Below, in pieces: positions 11,790 through 22,100 of a DNA stretch of 64,000 bases (positions within the stretch are counted from its first letter, which is position 1; each line of letters begins with the position of its first letter). The stretch comes from Micractinium sp. NFX-FRZ (Eukaryota > Chlorophyta > Trebouxiophyceae > Chlorellales > Chlorellaceae): positions 124,001-188,000 of the forward strand of contig JAPTJF010000026.1 of the NCBI GenBank assembly GCA_029339195.1, given 5' to 3'. A program made the translations under genes and the position numbers. Under the pieces are notes generated by a model. That model made no database searches. It had not been told where the DNA came from and saw nothing but the letters and a program-made list of their open reading frames with translations.

Positions 11790-12452
11790 CCGGCAAAGCC
11801 TGCCGCTGGTCAAGCCAGAATACTAATTTTTGAATGTAGCTGATTGGATTCTTTGATTGATTTACTGTTTGATGTTTTGTTTGATTTCCTGATTGATTAA
11901 AGCTGCGTCCAGATCAGACAGTTGGGGCACAAGTGCTGCCGCTGCTCCCATTTACTGGTTCCTCGCTAATACCGCAAATATGTAGCACCACTATGCTGCT
12001 GCACCCTCTTCCAGGGTACGCCCTGCGGGCTAGAGCGAGGCCGGGAGGCAAGGGATGGGGCGGCCAGCGCCGCGGCTGCCGCCCGACTTCCTCGGACTGC
12101 CAGCCGCGCTAGCTGCGTATCCCAGCTCAAAGATGCAGGATTGCAGTGAAGATGCTTTGCTGGCCTTGACACTCACTCTGGCACATCCGTCAGCACAGGG
12201 TTGCTGGGGACCAGGTGGCGGGAACCGACAGGTGGCTGAGGTGGAGATGCCGCCGTGGAGATGCCGCCGCTCACTTCCCCGCCTCTGCGCCTTCCCAGGA
12301 AGGGTACGTGCCTCTCGGCTCATTTCATTCCGTCGTCTCCTCACTGCGTATAACATAGTTTTGCGCTCGGCGGTTCAGCAAGCAAAAAGAGCACGGACGA
12401 ACTGAACCGCCTGCCGGCATTGCCGACCGCGGCTTGAGAGCGGGGTCGGAGG
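11790..12452. other. Intergenic between GT61 and DUF3431 genes
   Basis: The first 120 bases are T-rich with repeated TTTGAT/TGATTGATT words, the likely GT61 3' UTR; no TGTAA was found there. The rest is presumed promoter and 5' UTR. No gene is supported. Confidence 0.55.
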
Positions 12453-14727
12453 ATGCTGATAGAGCACGCAGCCTGGTGGCGAGGTGCCTGGCGCCTGCAC
12501 AGCGGCGCCCCGCCCTGGGGCAGCGGCGGCAGCGGCGGCAAGAAGGCATCCAGGCTGCTCGGTGGCCTGCTGCTGGCAGCCATGCTTTCAACCCTCCTGC
12601 TGACCAACAGCCAGGGTGGCTGGCTTGCGTGCCTCCTGACCTCTAGAGGCAGCAATGGCACCCCACTGCCGCCGCCAGCGCCGGCTGTCGAGCTGGTGAT
12701 CGCACACTACAACAGCAGCTTGCACTGGGTGCCAGCCGTGTTGGCAAGCGTGGGGCCCGGCACCGATCTGACAATTTACACAAAGGGCGGCAAGTCACCC
12801 CCCGGTGCGCTGGGATGCCCGACTGCTGCTTTAGCAGCTGCTGTTGTTGCCTACTGGCTGGCTTCAACTTGCAGTGCCCTGCTGCAGCTTGCAGTGCCGC
12901 CTGCTGCTGCGTGCCGCCGCTTGCTGCATGCCACCTCCGGCCGCTGCCGCCTGCTGCTGCTTCCCCTGCTGCCGATGCCTCCTGAAGCTGTCGCGCCGCA
13001 CTGCCCGACCACCTTTATACCTGTAACTTGTTGCCAGCTCTGTTGCAGCCTCCAGCTGCTGTTCCCGCTGCCGCTGCCCACCACCACCCTGCTGCCGATT
13101 CTCTTTGCCGCTGCTACAGCTGCTGTTGGCGCTGCTGCACCATCAGCTGCTGCTGCCGATGCGGCTTTTATGTTTTCTTGACGTGGGGGCAGCCCTGTGG
13201 TCCCGGGGCTGCCATGTTGAACGCCACATTATCACGTGTGCCCCTGCAGGTGCCGTCGTGCTGCCAAATGTGGGTAGGGAGGCGCACGCTTTCCTGCACC
13301 ACCTGCACACGCGGTACCACACCCTGGCAGACGTCACGCTCTTTGTCATGGGCTCAGCGTATCTCAGCAGGTGGGCTGCAGTTGCATGCTGATCCTCATG
13401 CCTGCCTCATGCTCAGCTCTGCTCACCCCTGGTTAGGTGGGCTTCAGTCGCGTGCAGTGGGTGGATAGCATGGGTGGGGCACGTGGGATGGGCAGCCGCC
13501 TGCAGGAGGACGGCAGCAGGGACGGCTGCACTCACGCACGCCTGTGCCTCCTGGCGCCATGCGTGCCTGCCACGCTTCCGGCCAGCAGGTGCTGTGTGGG
13601 TGCTTCAGCTGCAATCACTAGGTGTCCGGCCCGTTGGTGCACATCGCCTCCGTTACAGTACCATCCAAGCCTGCTGCGACTCGTATGTTACATTCGGTGC
13701 ATGCAGGGAGAAACGGCAGGCGCTGAGGGAGCTGCAGGCGCACTGGAGGAAAGCGCGGAGGCAGGGCTTCTTCTGCGCCGGCCTGGACCGCCACCCGCCC
13801 CGCTGGGGCTTCAACCTCACCAGGTTGGGGGGGTGCCAGCTGGCCCGGTGCCATGTGGGCAGCCGTGCAGCTCTGCGAGCCACCCCTTACTGGCAGCAAC
13901 CTGCCCACCCCATGTCCAGAGCATAGCGGGCCCGCATGGCGCCAGCTGGCAGGTAGCAGCTGCTGGCAGGCAGGGCACAACAGCGGGATGCGGCCTGACT
14001 GCTGCGCCCCCGCCTCCCCTTCCCGGCTCCACTGCTCCCTGGTGTGCACAGGTGGGTGGGCACCACCGACGATGCCAGCGCCGGCTCCAAGCCAGCCAAG
14101 CAGCGAGAGCAGGCGGGGCCGCGCCTGGTGCCCGCCAACCCGCGCCCCTTTGGCGCTTGGCACGCTGAGTACATTGGGGGGCCGCTGCCGCAGGTGATCC
14201 CCCCGGGGGTGAGACGGACCAATGCCCAGGCTGGGCAGGGTGGTGAGGACATTGCTGGCCACGTGCGTGGGTGGGAGTGAATGGTGGCAGGGGGAGATGA
14301 TGTGCAGGGAGATGGAGAGTGGGGTGTTGGCATCTGTGGAATAGCAGTGCCGCCCTGCCCGCCCGCCTGCCTGCCCTGTTTGTGCCTGCCCGGTCAACAA
14401 GTCGTCCTGGTGAACATGTGGCAGCCGCTGCCTTGCCTGGCCGCAGCAAGGGCTGCCAGTAAAAACACTGCCCATGCCTGCTTTACCCATTCACCCCCGT
14501 GAGCATCCTGTCAAGTACAGCCCTCCGCCCCCTCCTCCTCCCTCTTTCAGGCCTGGTGCCCGGGCGCATTCATGGCGGTGTCGCGCGGCGCGGCGCAGCG
14601 CCGGCCCCGAGCCTTCTACGCCACCCTGTTGGCGCAACTGGATGCCTCGAACGCCCCCGAGGCGGGGCACTTTATGGAGCGCAGCTGGGCCAGCACATTC
14701 TTCCTGCCCGCCGCCCTGCCATGCTGA
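12453..14727 (+). CDS. DUF3431-family type II membrane protein
   Basis: Five exons (12453-12804, 13250-13370, 13707-13823, 14052-14208, 14551-14727) give 307 residues. Function is unknown; the family is found in fungi, algae and some bacteria, often near sugar-modifying genes. A helix (LLGGLLLAAMLSTLLL, about 36-51) follows a short basic tail, so the rest should be lumenal. Family features: VELVIAHYNSSLHWVP and the LTIYTKGG strand, then LPNVGREAHAFLHHL (about 122-136) with LADVTLFVMG, and a C-terminal block WCPGAFMAVSR, RPRAFYATLL and EAGHFMERSW. The REAH and HFMERSW blocks are the most conserved. The layout resembles a nucleotide-sugar fold, which together with the neighbours suggests a glycosyltransferase; that is inference. 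The large first intron is Leu/Cys/Ala-coding in one frame but breaks the family alignment. Confidence 0.85.
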
Positions 14728-14761
14728 CGTCAACACGCAGCGCCACGCTGTCACTAGTGCT

Positions 14762-14787
14762 TGTAAAGTTAGTGAAAGTACTTGTAA
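14762..14787 (+). terminator. Paired TGTAA poly(A) signals (DUF3431 gene)
   Basis: Two TGTAA words 21 bases apart begin 35 bases after the stop codon. Confidence 0.65.
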
Positions 14788-15280
14788 AGCAGTGAATCTT
14801 GCAAGGGGCTAGCTGCGGGTGACAGGTTGTGCCAAGTTGGTGGCAAAGAGCCTTCCCCTTCAACGGCCAAGGCCGCCTTATCGCTTTCGCTTCAATGCAC
14901 CGTGGTGGCAGCGGGACGCGTGGGCAGTACAAGCACCTGTGCAGCTTCTGAGGCATCGCCTTCTTAAGACAATCTCCTTGTGCACAGCAGGGCTGGTGCC
15001 AGGTTCCATGCACTCGTGCTCACATGTCTCTGCCTGAGCTGATGGCATTTCAATGGGATGATTGGTAAGCGCAGAATGGTCGAAGCAGGAATGGGCAGAG
15101 TTGTGCGGCGGAGAGCACTCTGAAGCAAGCTTCGAAAGCATTGAAAAGCGCAGAAACTGCCAGGCGGCAAGATGAGCTGGCACAGATTGAGTACAAGCGG
15201 TACAGAACCCACAATGGGCAGGACAGTTCAAACAGGGGTAGGACTGGGCACAAGCAGGATACAGAAGTGCAGAGCGAGCT

Positions 15281-15285
15281 TTACA
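15281..15285 (-). terminator. TGTAA poly(A) signal (FkbM gene)
   Basis: TTACA on the plus strand, about 110-140 bases past the possible stop codons of the reverse-strand FkbM gene. Confidence 0.6.
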
Positions 15286-15391
15286 TGGCTGAGAAAACAC
15301 CAAAAGTGATTTGCTGCAAGACGAGGCAGCAACTTCATTAACTTTTCTTTTTGGGGGTTGGCAAGCTGGGTAGCATGAAGCCAAGCCCGGT

Positions 15392-18265
15392 TCAGCAGCC
15401 CCCCAGCTTCCTGGCTGTTGCGTCAGCAGCACGCACCTCCTTCCTGCTGGGTGCCTGCTGGGCTGCCAGCGCCTTGGCGAGGGAGGGTGCCAGGTACATG
15501 ATGTGTTCGTTGTCGCTCAAAATGGAGTAGCCCGTCTGGTTGAAGGGCGGCGTCGATGCGGTGGCTAATCTCCTGTCAGCAACAGCAAAGGGGGGGGGAG
15601 CGGGAGTGAGCAGCAGCGGCGGCGGCGGCAGCAACCATGATGAGTGGCGGTGCCCCACTCAGGTTGCGCTTTGCGCTCTGCAATTCCCCCACAACCTGGC
15701 ATCTGAAAATGAATGGCTGCGGCCTGCCACTGTGTGGCCATGCCGGGGCTGCTGGGGCGCCGCCAGGCTGGCACTGGCGCTGGCCGTGTCACACGGTTTG
15801 CCTGCCCCTCTCCCTCCGCTTCCAACCCACTCACCTGGGTGTTCGTGTCGAGCATAAAGTAGCCTCCGAAGTAATCGTGGACCTCCAAACTAACCAGGCG
15901 TGCGCCCTGGATCCAGCCAAAGTCGCTGCCGAGAGCGAACACCATGCCCTCCGCCCCCTCGATGTCGATCTTCACGAAATCAAACGCCGGTATGCCCACC
16001 TGCTCAGCAACGTCCTGCAGAGTCCAGAGGGTCCGCGGGGTGGCAAGAGCGTGGTTGGCAAGTCACAAATGTAATCTGACAGCAGGGCAGGCCAACCAGG
16101 CATGCCAATGGCCTGCCGTCGCACGCCGCCGGCGAGCGCGGCAAGCGCCGCACACCGACGGACGGCTCCCTCCGTGGGTGGCCTCACCACACACTGTGGC
16201 ATCCCTCGCTGGCCTTCGCGCCTTCACCAACACTCGCACCTGCACACTGTGCGCCCGCATGCCGTCCTCACCCTCCCTGGCCTCTCGAAACACTTTGCCC
16301 CAGCTGCCGTGGTCGCCCGTTAGTGTGATTTTGGCGCTGCGCCCCCACAGCCCCGCATTGAGGGCGTGCACGTCCTTCAGCCTACAGAACATCACGCAAG
16401 CACGCACAAAGAGTGAGTGGAGCAGGCAGTGTGCACAGCGGCTGCAGGGCGCCGCAGGGGGGCGCTGCATGCGGGGCATCAGCAAGGCACCAAAGCGAAA
16501 CCGTGCTTGCGTGCACCGGCAGTGACAGCTGCTAGAGCCGTGCTGGCAGCAGTAGCAGTACAAGCAAAGGTGCAATGGAAGCATCCGCAGGAGCAATGGC
16601 AGAGGCAGCAAAGCAGCAGCAGCGGCAGCAGCAGCAGCAGCATATGTACTGGCTGCTCACCCGGCAGTGTTGCGCTTCAGCATGGCATAGTTGTTCGGGT
16701 CTGGCTCCAGCACCGCCACAGTAGCATCCGGCCACAGCAGCTTGAAGAGCAGGGAGGAGAACCCGACGTTGCCGCCTGCGGGCGGGCGGGCACGGCAGCA
16801 GCGGGTGGGCGGGCGCCGGCGTGGCAGCAGCGGCAGCAGCACGTATACAACGCCTGATGCTATGGCGGTGAGCATGCATGCTCTGCCGTGTCATGCGCGC
16901 TGCAGCGGCTACCAGCCAGTTGCGTGCTGCCGATGCGCTGCCGCGCTGGTTGTGCCTGGCAGCATTTCCGGCAGGCCATAAAGCCACCTCATTCCACCCC
17001 GCCGCACATGCACCCCTTGTTACCACACCAGCATGCAGCGGCACCACCAGCGGCAGCCGCAGGAACCTGCGGCCAGTACAAGCTTTCACCTCACCCCTAC
17101 CCCGCGCCTGCCCCGCCCCTACCCCAGACAAGCTTTCGGCTCGCCCCACCCCGCCCTGCCCGGCCCGCCCCACCTGCATCCAGGATGTACCGCGGCTGCT
17201 GGTCCCCAAACAGGCGGTACAGGTACCGCAGATAGTGGCACTGGAAGATCTGCGGGCACGGGAAGCCGGGGTGCAGAGCAGTGTCGGCGCCGGGCGGCCA
17301 GGTGTACACATGTGCTCTTCCCCCAGCAGGAGGGGCCGCGGCATGTGGGCTCGGCGTGTGGGCTCCGCTGCCAGTGCCAGCAGTGCTATCCATTCCAGCA
17401 GCGGTGCCAGAGCGCTAGCGGGACCCAACAAAGGAGCACTAGTTCACCGCCAGAGGACTAAAGGAGCCTGGCCGCCCCACACCACGTGCCTGCTCAAAGA
17501 CGTCGTGGTCTGTGGTGCCCTTGCGTAAGCTCACAAGGCGGCTGCAGCAGGCAGGTGCCTTGTTGGCGCCGGCCGACTGCCTGCGGGGCAGGGCAGGGCA
17601 GGGCAGCGGTTGCAGTGGCACCATGGGCGAGCGCAGTCATGCTGCTGGTGGACACCACAGCCCATACACAAGGCTTGCAATACGCTGCGATGGTAACTGG
17701 CAAATCTCCAGCCGATCGATGCAGTCAAGATCAAGAGTGCTGCACACGCAGCGGCTTGCCAAGTCCAGTGGACCACTCACTTGCAAGGCAGGCGAGCAAC
17801 CGCCGACTGAACCTCGCCCGCCACCTCGGGTGCTGCAGCTGTCGCCGCCGCCAGCTGCTCCGTTTCTGCCGGAGACAGCGTGAAGTTGAGAGGCCCGCGG
17901 CACTGCGTGAGCGGTGAGACCCTGCTGAGCTCGTCTGCCAGCAACGTCAGCTCTGCATCCGCAAGCTGATACAGGAAGGAGCCCGCCCAGCCGCCGGCCG
18001 GCGGCGCCCGCCACCGGTGATGCCCTGCAGGTAGGGCGAAGCGCTGCATAACACTGATGCTCTTCCCGTGAATTCTGGCAACAATGTCGGCGAGCCGGAG
18101 CAAACAAGATAGGCTCGGCGGAGAACTGATCTCCGACGGGGTGATTGCTCGTCTCTCGGACCCGTGCGCACCATATACGTAGGTTACGGTCACCAGTGTG
18201 AGAACAAGAGCCCCGAATACTACAGCAGGGCGCCATTCGGAAAGGTGGCTGCGCCGGTTTAGCAT
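15392..18265 (-). CDS. FkbM-type SAM methyltransferase, type II membrane protein, frameshifted C-terminus
   Basis: Seven exons read leftwards: 18265-17781, 17541-17490, 17249-17174, 16775-16661, 16381-16240, 16014-15835, and the last from 15572. An N-terminal helix (residues about 13-30) anchors a lumenal FkbM domain, a family that O-methylates sugars and secondary metabolites. SAM-binding motif I is YILDAGGNVGF (about 200-210), then VAVLEPDP; the family signature FVKIDIEGAEGMVF is at about 303-316. The intron after exon 2 uses a GC donor. In the last exon the frame begins EISHRID, which fits the family, but then runs to a stop at 15423 (399 residues in all). The protein-like continuation SILSDNEHIMYLAP is in the next frame and ends at 15392. 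This is either a recent indel near 15550-15558 or a sequencing error. Confidence 0.85.
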
Positions 18266-19161
18266 CGAAGAGCTTTAGCTCTATCAAGCCCGCGGGCTAG
18301 CTGCCAATGGTATTAGATTTGATGGAGACACGGTGGTGATAACTTTCAGCAGCCCAGGGCGGGGCGGCCGGCGGCCGGCGGCACCATGAGGGGCACAAAT
18401 TCTTGTTGCCAGCTGGCCACAACCCGTCACGGTCCACAATTTGCCGCACATGCAATTTGTTTAATTGCGACAACACATGTGAATTGTCGCTGTGAAGAGT
18501 ATTGGCTGCTCATGGGCTGCCCGGTGGGCCTGGCTCACTAGTGGCAGTACTGCCTGCGCATTGCAGCGCACCGCGACGGCACGGATCGAAAGCTCGGTCG
18601 GCTGGCGCATGGTGCACCCCAGGTGGGCAGCCCATGCACTGCCTGCATGCCAATGAACCTGTGATACCGCTCAGTGGGTTGCTTGCTGTGCCTGGCTCCC
18701 TGCAACACTTGTATTACTTCCACCCAAGGTGCAGCTGGCATCAGATCCGGCGGCAGCAACTGGGAGGGGGCTTGTCCAACGTTTGCAGCTGCACCGTTGA
18801 TGGCAGCACCGGGCTGCCCGAGCGCACTGGCGGCTGTCTCACGTTTGGTTCCTTTGACAACTTTGCAACGCCGTTTGGGCTGGGTAGGGTATGTTAGGGT
18901 TAGAGCCTCCCCCAGCACACGCTTGTCAGACCTTGGTTGATCAATAGGAGTAGTTTACAATAGGAGTGGGACAACACAGAACAGGAATCAACCGACATCA
19001 ATATCGAAGCCTTGCTGCCAATGCTCAAACACCAGCAGCTGAAAAAACAGAGAGAGCTTGCACCGTGGGTGGCCTCATGGGCATAGAAGTCTCTCCTCCC
19101 ACCATGAGAACAGTTGAAGAGAAGCCTCTCGTCCCTCTCGCCCCACCGTATGAACAGTTGC
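18266..19161. other. Intergenic between FkbM (5' end) and PreP (3' end)
   Basis: This holds the FkbM promoter side and the PreP 3' UTR. A reverse-strand TGTAA (18955-18959) lies about 205 bases after the PreP stop. The forward open frame at 18502-18897 resembles nothing I recognise. Confidence 0.6.
18955..18959 (-). terminator. TGTAA poly(A) signal (PreP)
   Basis: TTACA on the plus strand, the first such word beyond the PreP stop codon. Confidence 0.6.
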
Positions 19162-22100
19162 TCACACCACCTTCTTTGTCACGGTGAAGAAGCCTGGCCG
19201 CTCAGCATTGGCAGCCTCCAGCGCGGCAGCTGCAGGCAGGAGGGAGCGGAAAGGCGGGCAGGAGCAGGATGAGGCGTGAGGAGTGGCACAGGCAGACTGG
19301 GCGCATAAAGAGCAGATGGGGGGGTTGCGGGCGTACCCAGGTGGGTGTGTTGACAAAGCAGGCCGCCCTCGCGTTCGGCTGCCCATCTGCCGCCACGCAC
19401 TTGCAGCAGACCCCAGAGAACGCGCCCCCTGCGGGCCTGTTGCCCACGCACCCCACGCATGCCCCACCCCCTGGCACGTGCCCTCGATGGCCCTGCCCTG
19501 CCGCAGACACGTGTACCACTGTTGACCATCGATGGAAGGGATGTCCTCCACCCACACACCCACTCACCCGACGTCACAAAAATGACCCGGCCCCTGCCCT
19601 TCTCCGCCCTGCCCTGCCTACAGACACCACTGACGCCCTGCCCCACCCGCACACCCACTCACCCGACGTCACCGCCACCACCTGCCCCTTGTCCTTCACC
19701 GCCGCCAGCACGTCTGCAAACTGGTGGAAGTCCTTCAGGGTGGTGCCCAGCACCTCCTCCCTGCAAGGGCCAGAGGGTGGCACAACATAAAACATAAAAC
19801 TTAAAACATACAGGGGGGGCGGCAAGTGGGGGTGAGCCATTGGGTTGGCAAGGCGGGCAGCGCTTGTGCCCCACACCTTCCCCCTGCACAGGACGGCAGG
19901 CAAGGGAAAGGAGGCCAGTGGCGGGGTGGTGACGGGGTGCACGCAGGCCGCAAAGGACCAAGCAGGCAGGTTGGGGAAGGTCAGAAAAGAGAGCGGCAGA
20001 AGTCGGGCCCACCAGGCAAAAGGGCGTACGCCGGCGTGCCACAGCAGCCTAAGGTCAAAGGGCTGCCCACTGGCCAGCTGCCGGTGGCATCAGGGGCAGG
20101 GCGAGCGCTGCAGATTTCATTTCAACTGCAGGCGTGGTTCGCCCCCGCAGTTCCGCCCCCCCAGCCGCCACCGCCCCCGCTGGCCCCACCTGCGCTGCTG
20201 CCGCTCCTCGTCAGTCACCCCCAGGATGTGGCGCATGAAGGCGGTGCGGCCCTTGGAGTCTGCGGTACAGGTGACACAGGCAGCACACGTCGTATGAGTG
20301 AGGAAAGACGGATGCGGTGCGTGCTGTGGCAGTACGACCCTTGTTGTCTGCGGCCCAGCACAATGAAGAGGGAGGCAGGCGTGGACAGACAGAGCAGGTG
20401 ATTGCCTTGCACTCCACAACCACACACGTCCATCACCATTGCCACACAACACGCATTCGCGGGTGTTGAGCCGAGCGCTGGGCGGCTGGGCAGGCAACAG
20501 TGTCACCCGGCGGTGTCACACACCCACTACAACCCTTTGCCCAGGATCATCCGCCTAGAGGAAGCACAGCCACGATCGGAACGCAGCCCTCACCCATCAG
20601 GCACCCCGTTCGCCCCCTCATCCACCCCCAGTTGAGACAGCACAGCCATGAGCAGGGAGCGGCCTTCACGCACCGGGCAGCTGGTAAGCGTCGATGTCGC
20701 CGATGGTGCCGATGATCGCCTTGTGCAGCTCGTCCTCGCTCATCTCCAGGTTGCGCAGGAAGTCGACGGTGCCTGGAGGGGGGGAGGGGAGGTAGGGGTG
20801 GTGAGGGTGAGCTGGCAGGGTGGTGGGGAGGTGAGGGCGGAGGGTGGGGAACAAGAGAGGCGGGTTGATGCTGCCCCTCGCCTCCCCACTGCATGCCCCT
20901 ACACTTCCCCAACCACCTATACTCCTTCCTACTCCTTCCTACTCCTTCCTACTCCTTCCTACTCCTTCCTACTCCTTCCTACTCCTTCCTACTCCTGGCC
21001 TCTGCCTCGCATCACCGACGCACATGCCCACTGTACTGAGCAGCCCCAGAGCTCACCTCCTGAGGCGGCACAGCAGCTCACAGCCGGCTCAACGTAACCC
21101 CCGGCGCTCCGCCCCTCCCACCGTCGCACACACATCCCCCGTCATAAGCAGCTTGTGAGAGTTGGGCTAGCACTGCAGCCGGTGGGCTGCCCCTCCCACG
21201 ACCTGCAGGCCCTGCGTAGTCCTACCCATAGCGCTGCCCCCCCTCCCCACACCCTGCCGGCCCTCCCTGCCTCACCATCGTACACATCCACCGTCTTGAG
21301 CAGGTTGGGGTCGCGGTAGGAGGAGTAGGTGAACATGCCCGAGTGGGTGTCAAAGTCGCAGTAGCCGCCGTAGGCGCCGCCCACCACACGCACCCTGCGG
21401 GGGGTGAGGCAGGGTGGGTGGGTGGGTGAGCGGAGTGGGGGCGGAGTGTGTGGGTGTGTGGATGGCGGAGGCAGGGCGCAGTGCAGCAGCAGGTGGGTGG
21501 GTGGGTGGGGTCACAGTAATGTGGCCAAGGCAGCGGCAGTGCGCATGCCGGTGTGCGTGCACACGTCGCGGGGTCGCTCAGCTGGGCGCATGCAGCATGC
21601 GCAGCATGCGCAACGGTCACTCCAGCACACGACACGCGTTACAACGCCCGCCACCTCAGCGCCCGCCACCTCAGCGCACCTGTCCCACAGCCAGCTGGTG
21701 CTCAGGCTCTTGTTGATCACGTAGCTGGTGCCGGAGAGCTGCACCGATGGGGAAGGAATTGAAAGAAGATGTCGGGATGGTTAGGCAGGGTGGGTGGGCA
21801 GGGGCAAAGGACAGGGCAGCTTGTGGTTTGCCGAGAGCTGTCGGGGGCAATGAGGGGCGGTTGAGCAGAGGCACATCCCGGGGTATTGAAGCAATGTTCG
21901 GCTGCAGGCAGCGAGTGGAGGCGACCTTAGGAGGGGAGAAGAGCAGGCGACTGGGCGGCCCACACACAGGCACCCACCGGTCCTCACAAGCCCAGACTAC
22001 GTCCACTTGCTCCGCTGGCAGCCGCCCACGCAGGCCACATAGCTCACACCGATGCCGCACACAGCCCACGCAACGCGCACTGCTGCCACACACAGCCCAT

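Larger units (their letters stand above)
14728..15391. other. Convergent intergenic between DUF3431 and FkbM genes
   Basis: Two forward TGTAA signals (14762-14766 and 14783-14787) serve the DUF3431 gene, and a reverse-strand TGTAA at 15281-15285 serves the FkbM gene. The two 3' ends therefore face each other. No gene lies between. Confidence 0.7.

Noticed and set aside
12830..13190. Long Leu/Ala/Cys-coding stretch in the first DUF3431 intron considered as exon
   Set aside because: It is CTG/CTGC repeat sequence. Splicing 12804 to 13250 restores the family alignment with matching phase.
18502..18897. 131-residue forward open frame between FkbM and PreP
   Set aside because: Composition is average for intergenic sequence, no motif was recognised, and nothing extends it.
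20921..20996. Regular 10-base repeats considered as a CRISPR array
   Set aside because: The units abut without spacers, and the locus is inside an intron of a eukaryotic gene.
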